Shown here: positions 63,280 through 64,000 of the stretch, in pieces
Numbering within the stretch: position 1 is the first letter of the stretch
Layout of the letters: the number at the start of each line of letters is the position of its first letter
Origin: Desulfonatronovibrio magnus
GTDB taxonomy: Bacteria > Desulfobacterota > Desulfovibrionia > Desulfovibrionales > Desulfonatronovibrionaceae
Reading direction: 5' to 3'
Assembly (NCBI RefSeq): GCF_000934755.1
Contig: NZ_JYNP01000036.1
Location: 1 to 64,000 of the forward strand
DNA length: 64,000 nt
Made by a program: the position numbers and the translations under genes
The notes under the pieces: model-generated
What the model was told of the DNA's origin: nothing
Databases searched by the model: none
The model's input: only the letters and a program-made list of their open reading frames with translations

Positions 63280-63310
63280 GGAGAGCATGGTAATATAAAT
63301 CATGCTCTCC
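63280..63310 (+). terminator. Hairpin after the multiheme cytochrome gene
   Basis: A perfect 10-bp stem GGAGAGCATG / CATGCTCTCC with an 11-nt loop lies 24 bp after the stop. No T-run follows, so it may be a weak terminator or mRNA-stabilising hairpin separating expression of the next gene. Confidence 0.5.
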
Positions 63311-63406
63311 ACAAGCATAAACTGACTGTTTTTTGATCCCATATTCATCCCGGGAGGTGATCTGCTCCATGCCCTTAACTATGAAAAACAGTTTCAGGAG
63401 GAACTG

Positions 63407-63799
63407 ATGAACGGACTGCTCATTCGTTGGCTTATACTGACTCTTTCCATAATGCTTTGTGCTTACCTGATTGACGGAATTGTTGTACAAAGCTTCTTTT
63501 CAGCCTTTGTTGCTGCTGCTTTCCTCGGTATTCTCAACGCCTTGCTCAGACCTTTACTGATTCTTATTACACTGCCCATTACCATCCTTACAATGGGTCT
63601 TTTCACTTTTGTCATCAATGCTGTTCTTCTGCTTATGGTATCGGGTGTGGTTAGCGGGCTTGAGATTCAGGGTTTCTGGTCTGCTCTCGGCGGAGCCCTG
63701 ATTATTGCATTAATCAGCTGGCTGTCATTCATTTTTATCAGCGATAGAGGCCGGGTAGAGTATATCGAGCTTAAACGGCGTGGAAACAAGTGGGAGTAA
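63407..63799 (+). CDS. Phage-holin-fold (YvlD-like) small membrane protein
   Basis: A 130-residue protein with four hydrophobic segments, including SFFSAFVAAAFLGILNALLR and LLILITLPITILTMGLFTFV, the typical pattern of the phage holin 4 superfamily found in many non-phage chromosomes (YvlD in Bacillus). The basic tail ends KRRGNKWE. AGGAGG precedes the ATG. There is no endolysin or phage gene near, so a phage role is unlikely. The function is unknown; it lies 150 bp after the cytochrome operon. Confidence 0.88.
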   Translation: MNGLLIRWLILTLSIMLCAYLIDGIVVQSFFSAFVAAAFLGILNALLRPLLILITLPITILTMGLFTFVINAVLLLMVSGVVSGLEIQGFWSALGGALIIALISWLSFIFISDRGRVEYIELKRRGNKWE

Positions 63800-63845
63800 C
63801 CTTACCGAAAACCTCATTGATTATGAGGAGGATGGTCCTTTCTTA

Positions 63846-64000
63846 TCAGTAACTTACCATTTCAATCCTGTAGAATAAAACAAGAAATTTTTATAACCTT
63901 CTAAGTAACTACAAACGTATATGCAATAAATTCAAAGCATTACGGTTTTACGATACAGATTGCTTCGGTCGCTCAGGCTCACTCGTGGGTGACAGGTTTT
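63846..64000 (-). repeat. Right-edge repeats: modular-repeat start and reversed family E
   Basis: 63846-63890 has AGTAACTTACCATTTCAATC and AAACAAGAAATTTTTATAAC on the plus strand, a bare left end of the modular repeat. From 63903 to the edge the sequence is the reverse of family E (AAACGTATATGCAATAAATT, then GATTGCTTCGGTCGCTCAGG), broken off by the window border. Confidence 0.8.

Noticed and set aside
63407-63799. Phage holin as evidence of a prophage
   Set aside because: The YvlD-type holin fold is common in chromosomes; no other phage gene, integrase or attachment site is seen.

Overview
The window looks like a chromosomal segment (GC in the mid 40s by eye) of a motile, Gram-negative, anaerobic or microaerophilic Desulfobacterota bacterium, most probably of the Desulfovibrionales (Desulfonatronovibrio/Desulfonatronospira-like; this placement is inference). 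Reasons: a complete fliR-flhB-flhA-flhF-flhG-fliA-cheY-fliL run, paired phenylacetate-CoA ligase and ACT-domain genes, a Tat-exported DUF362 protein next to a polyferredoxin, a bd-oxidase-type membrane subunit fused to eight c-type heme sites, and a selenoprotein gene. No rRNA, CRISPR array, intact transposase or prophage is visible.

Layout. 1-6.3 kb: aminotransferase, ettA, U32 peptidase-like and PHP genes, infA. 6.9-12.6 kb: stand-alone tryptophan synthase beta (TrpB2 type), a phasin-like protein, a UbiB-type kinase, a selenoprotein that reads through two in-frame UGA codons (10592-10801), a cysteine desulfurase-like enzyme and a PspC protein. 12.6-26.6 kb, nearly all on the minus strand: an amino-acid ABC permease, cheV, ispH, dus, small flagellar-associated genes, and the flagellar export and regulation block; a 6S RNA candidate sits between flhF and flhG. 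27-40 kb: M23 peptidase, TtcA-like protein, rpoZ-dnaJ-moaC, hisH-hisF, an amino-acid ABC binding protein and permease, a nitronate monooxygenase-like enzyme, an ATP-grasp gene, tRNA-His, and ACT-paaK. 41-48.6 kb: murA, a globin-coupled histidine kinase, an Rrf2 regulator, a cupin, DUF362 plus a NapH/NapG-like fusion ferredoxin, and a membrane protein. 49.8-59.3 kb: cob(I)alamin adenosyltransferase, MTA/SAH deaminase, FmdB, gmhA, a divergent shikimate-kinase-like protein, YkgJ, a lipoprotein, M16 peptidase and PilZ. 59.5-63.8 kb: a two-gene bd-type/multiheme cytochrome complex and a small holin-fold membrane protein.

The most distinctive property is the intergenic DNA. Almost every gap longer than 150 bp is filled with repeats. 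There are at least two kinds of small terminal-inverted-repeat elements (141-183 bp). Several are flanked by exact 8-bp target duplications, and some ends read GTAA...TTAC, as in IS66-family elements. A second, modular repeat has fixed ends (AGTAACTTACCG... and ...GGGCACAGCCCGC) and an exchangeable interior that may be a heptanucleotide array, (CTTCAGC)n or (ATAACAG)n. Two copies of that modular repeat carry different small elements inserted at the same position. Further families (bounded by AGTTACT/AGTAACT) occur at 1-370, 29.2-30.1 kb, 48.7-49.7 kb, 52.9-53.2 kb and the right edge. One of them forms a 305-bp tandem duplication.

The strongest individual discovery is the unreported selenoprotein gene at 10592-10801, which conventional ORF calling breaks at its first UGA.
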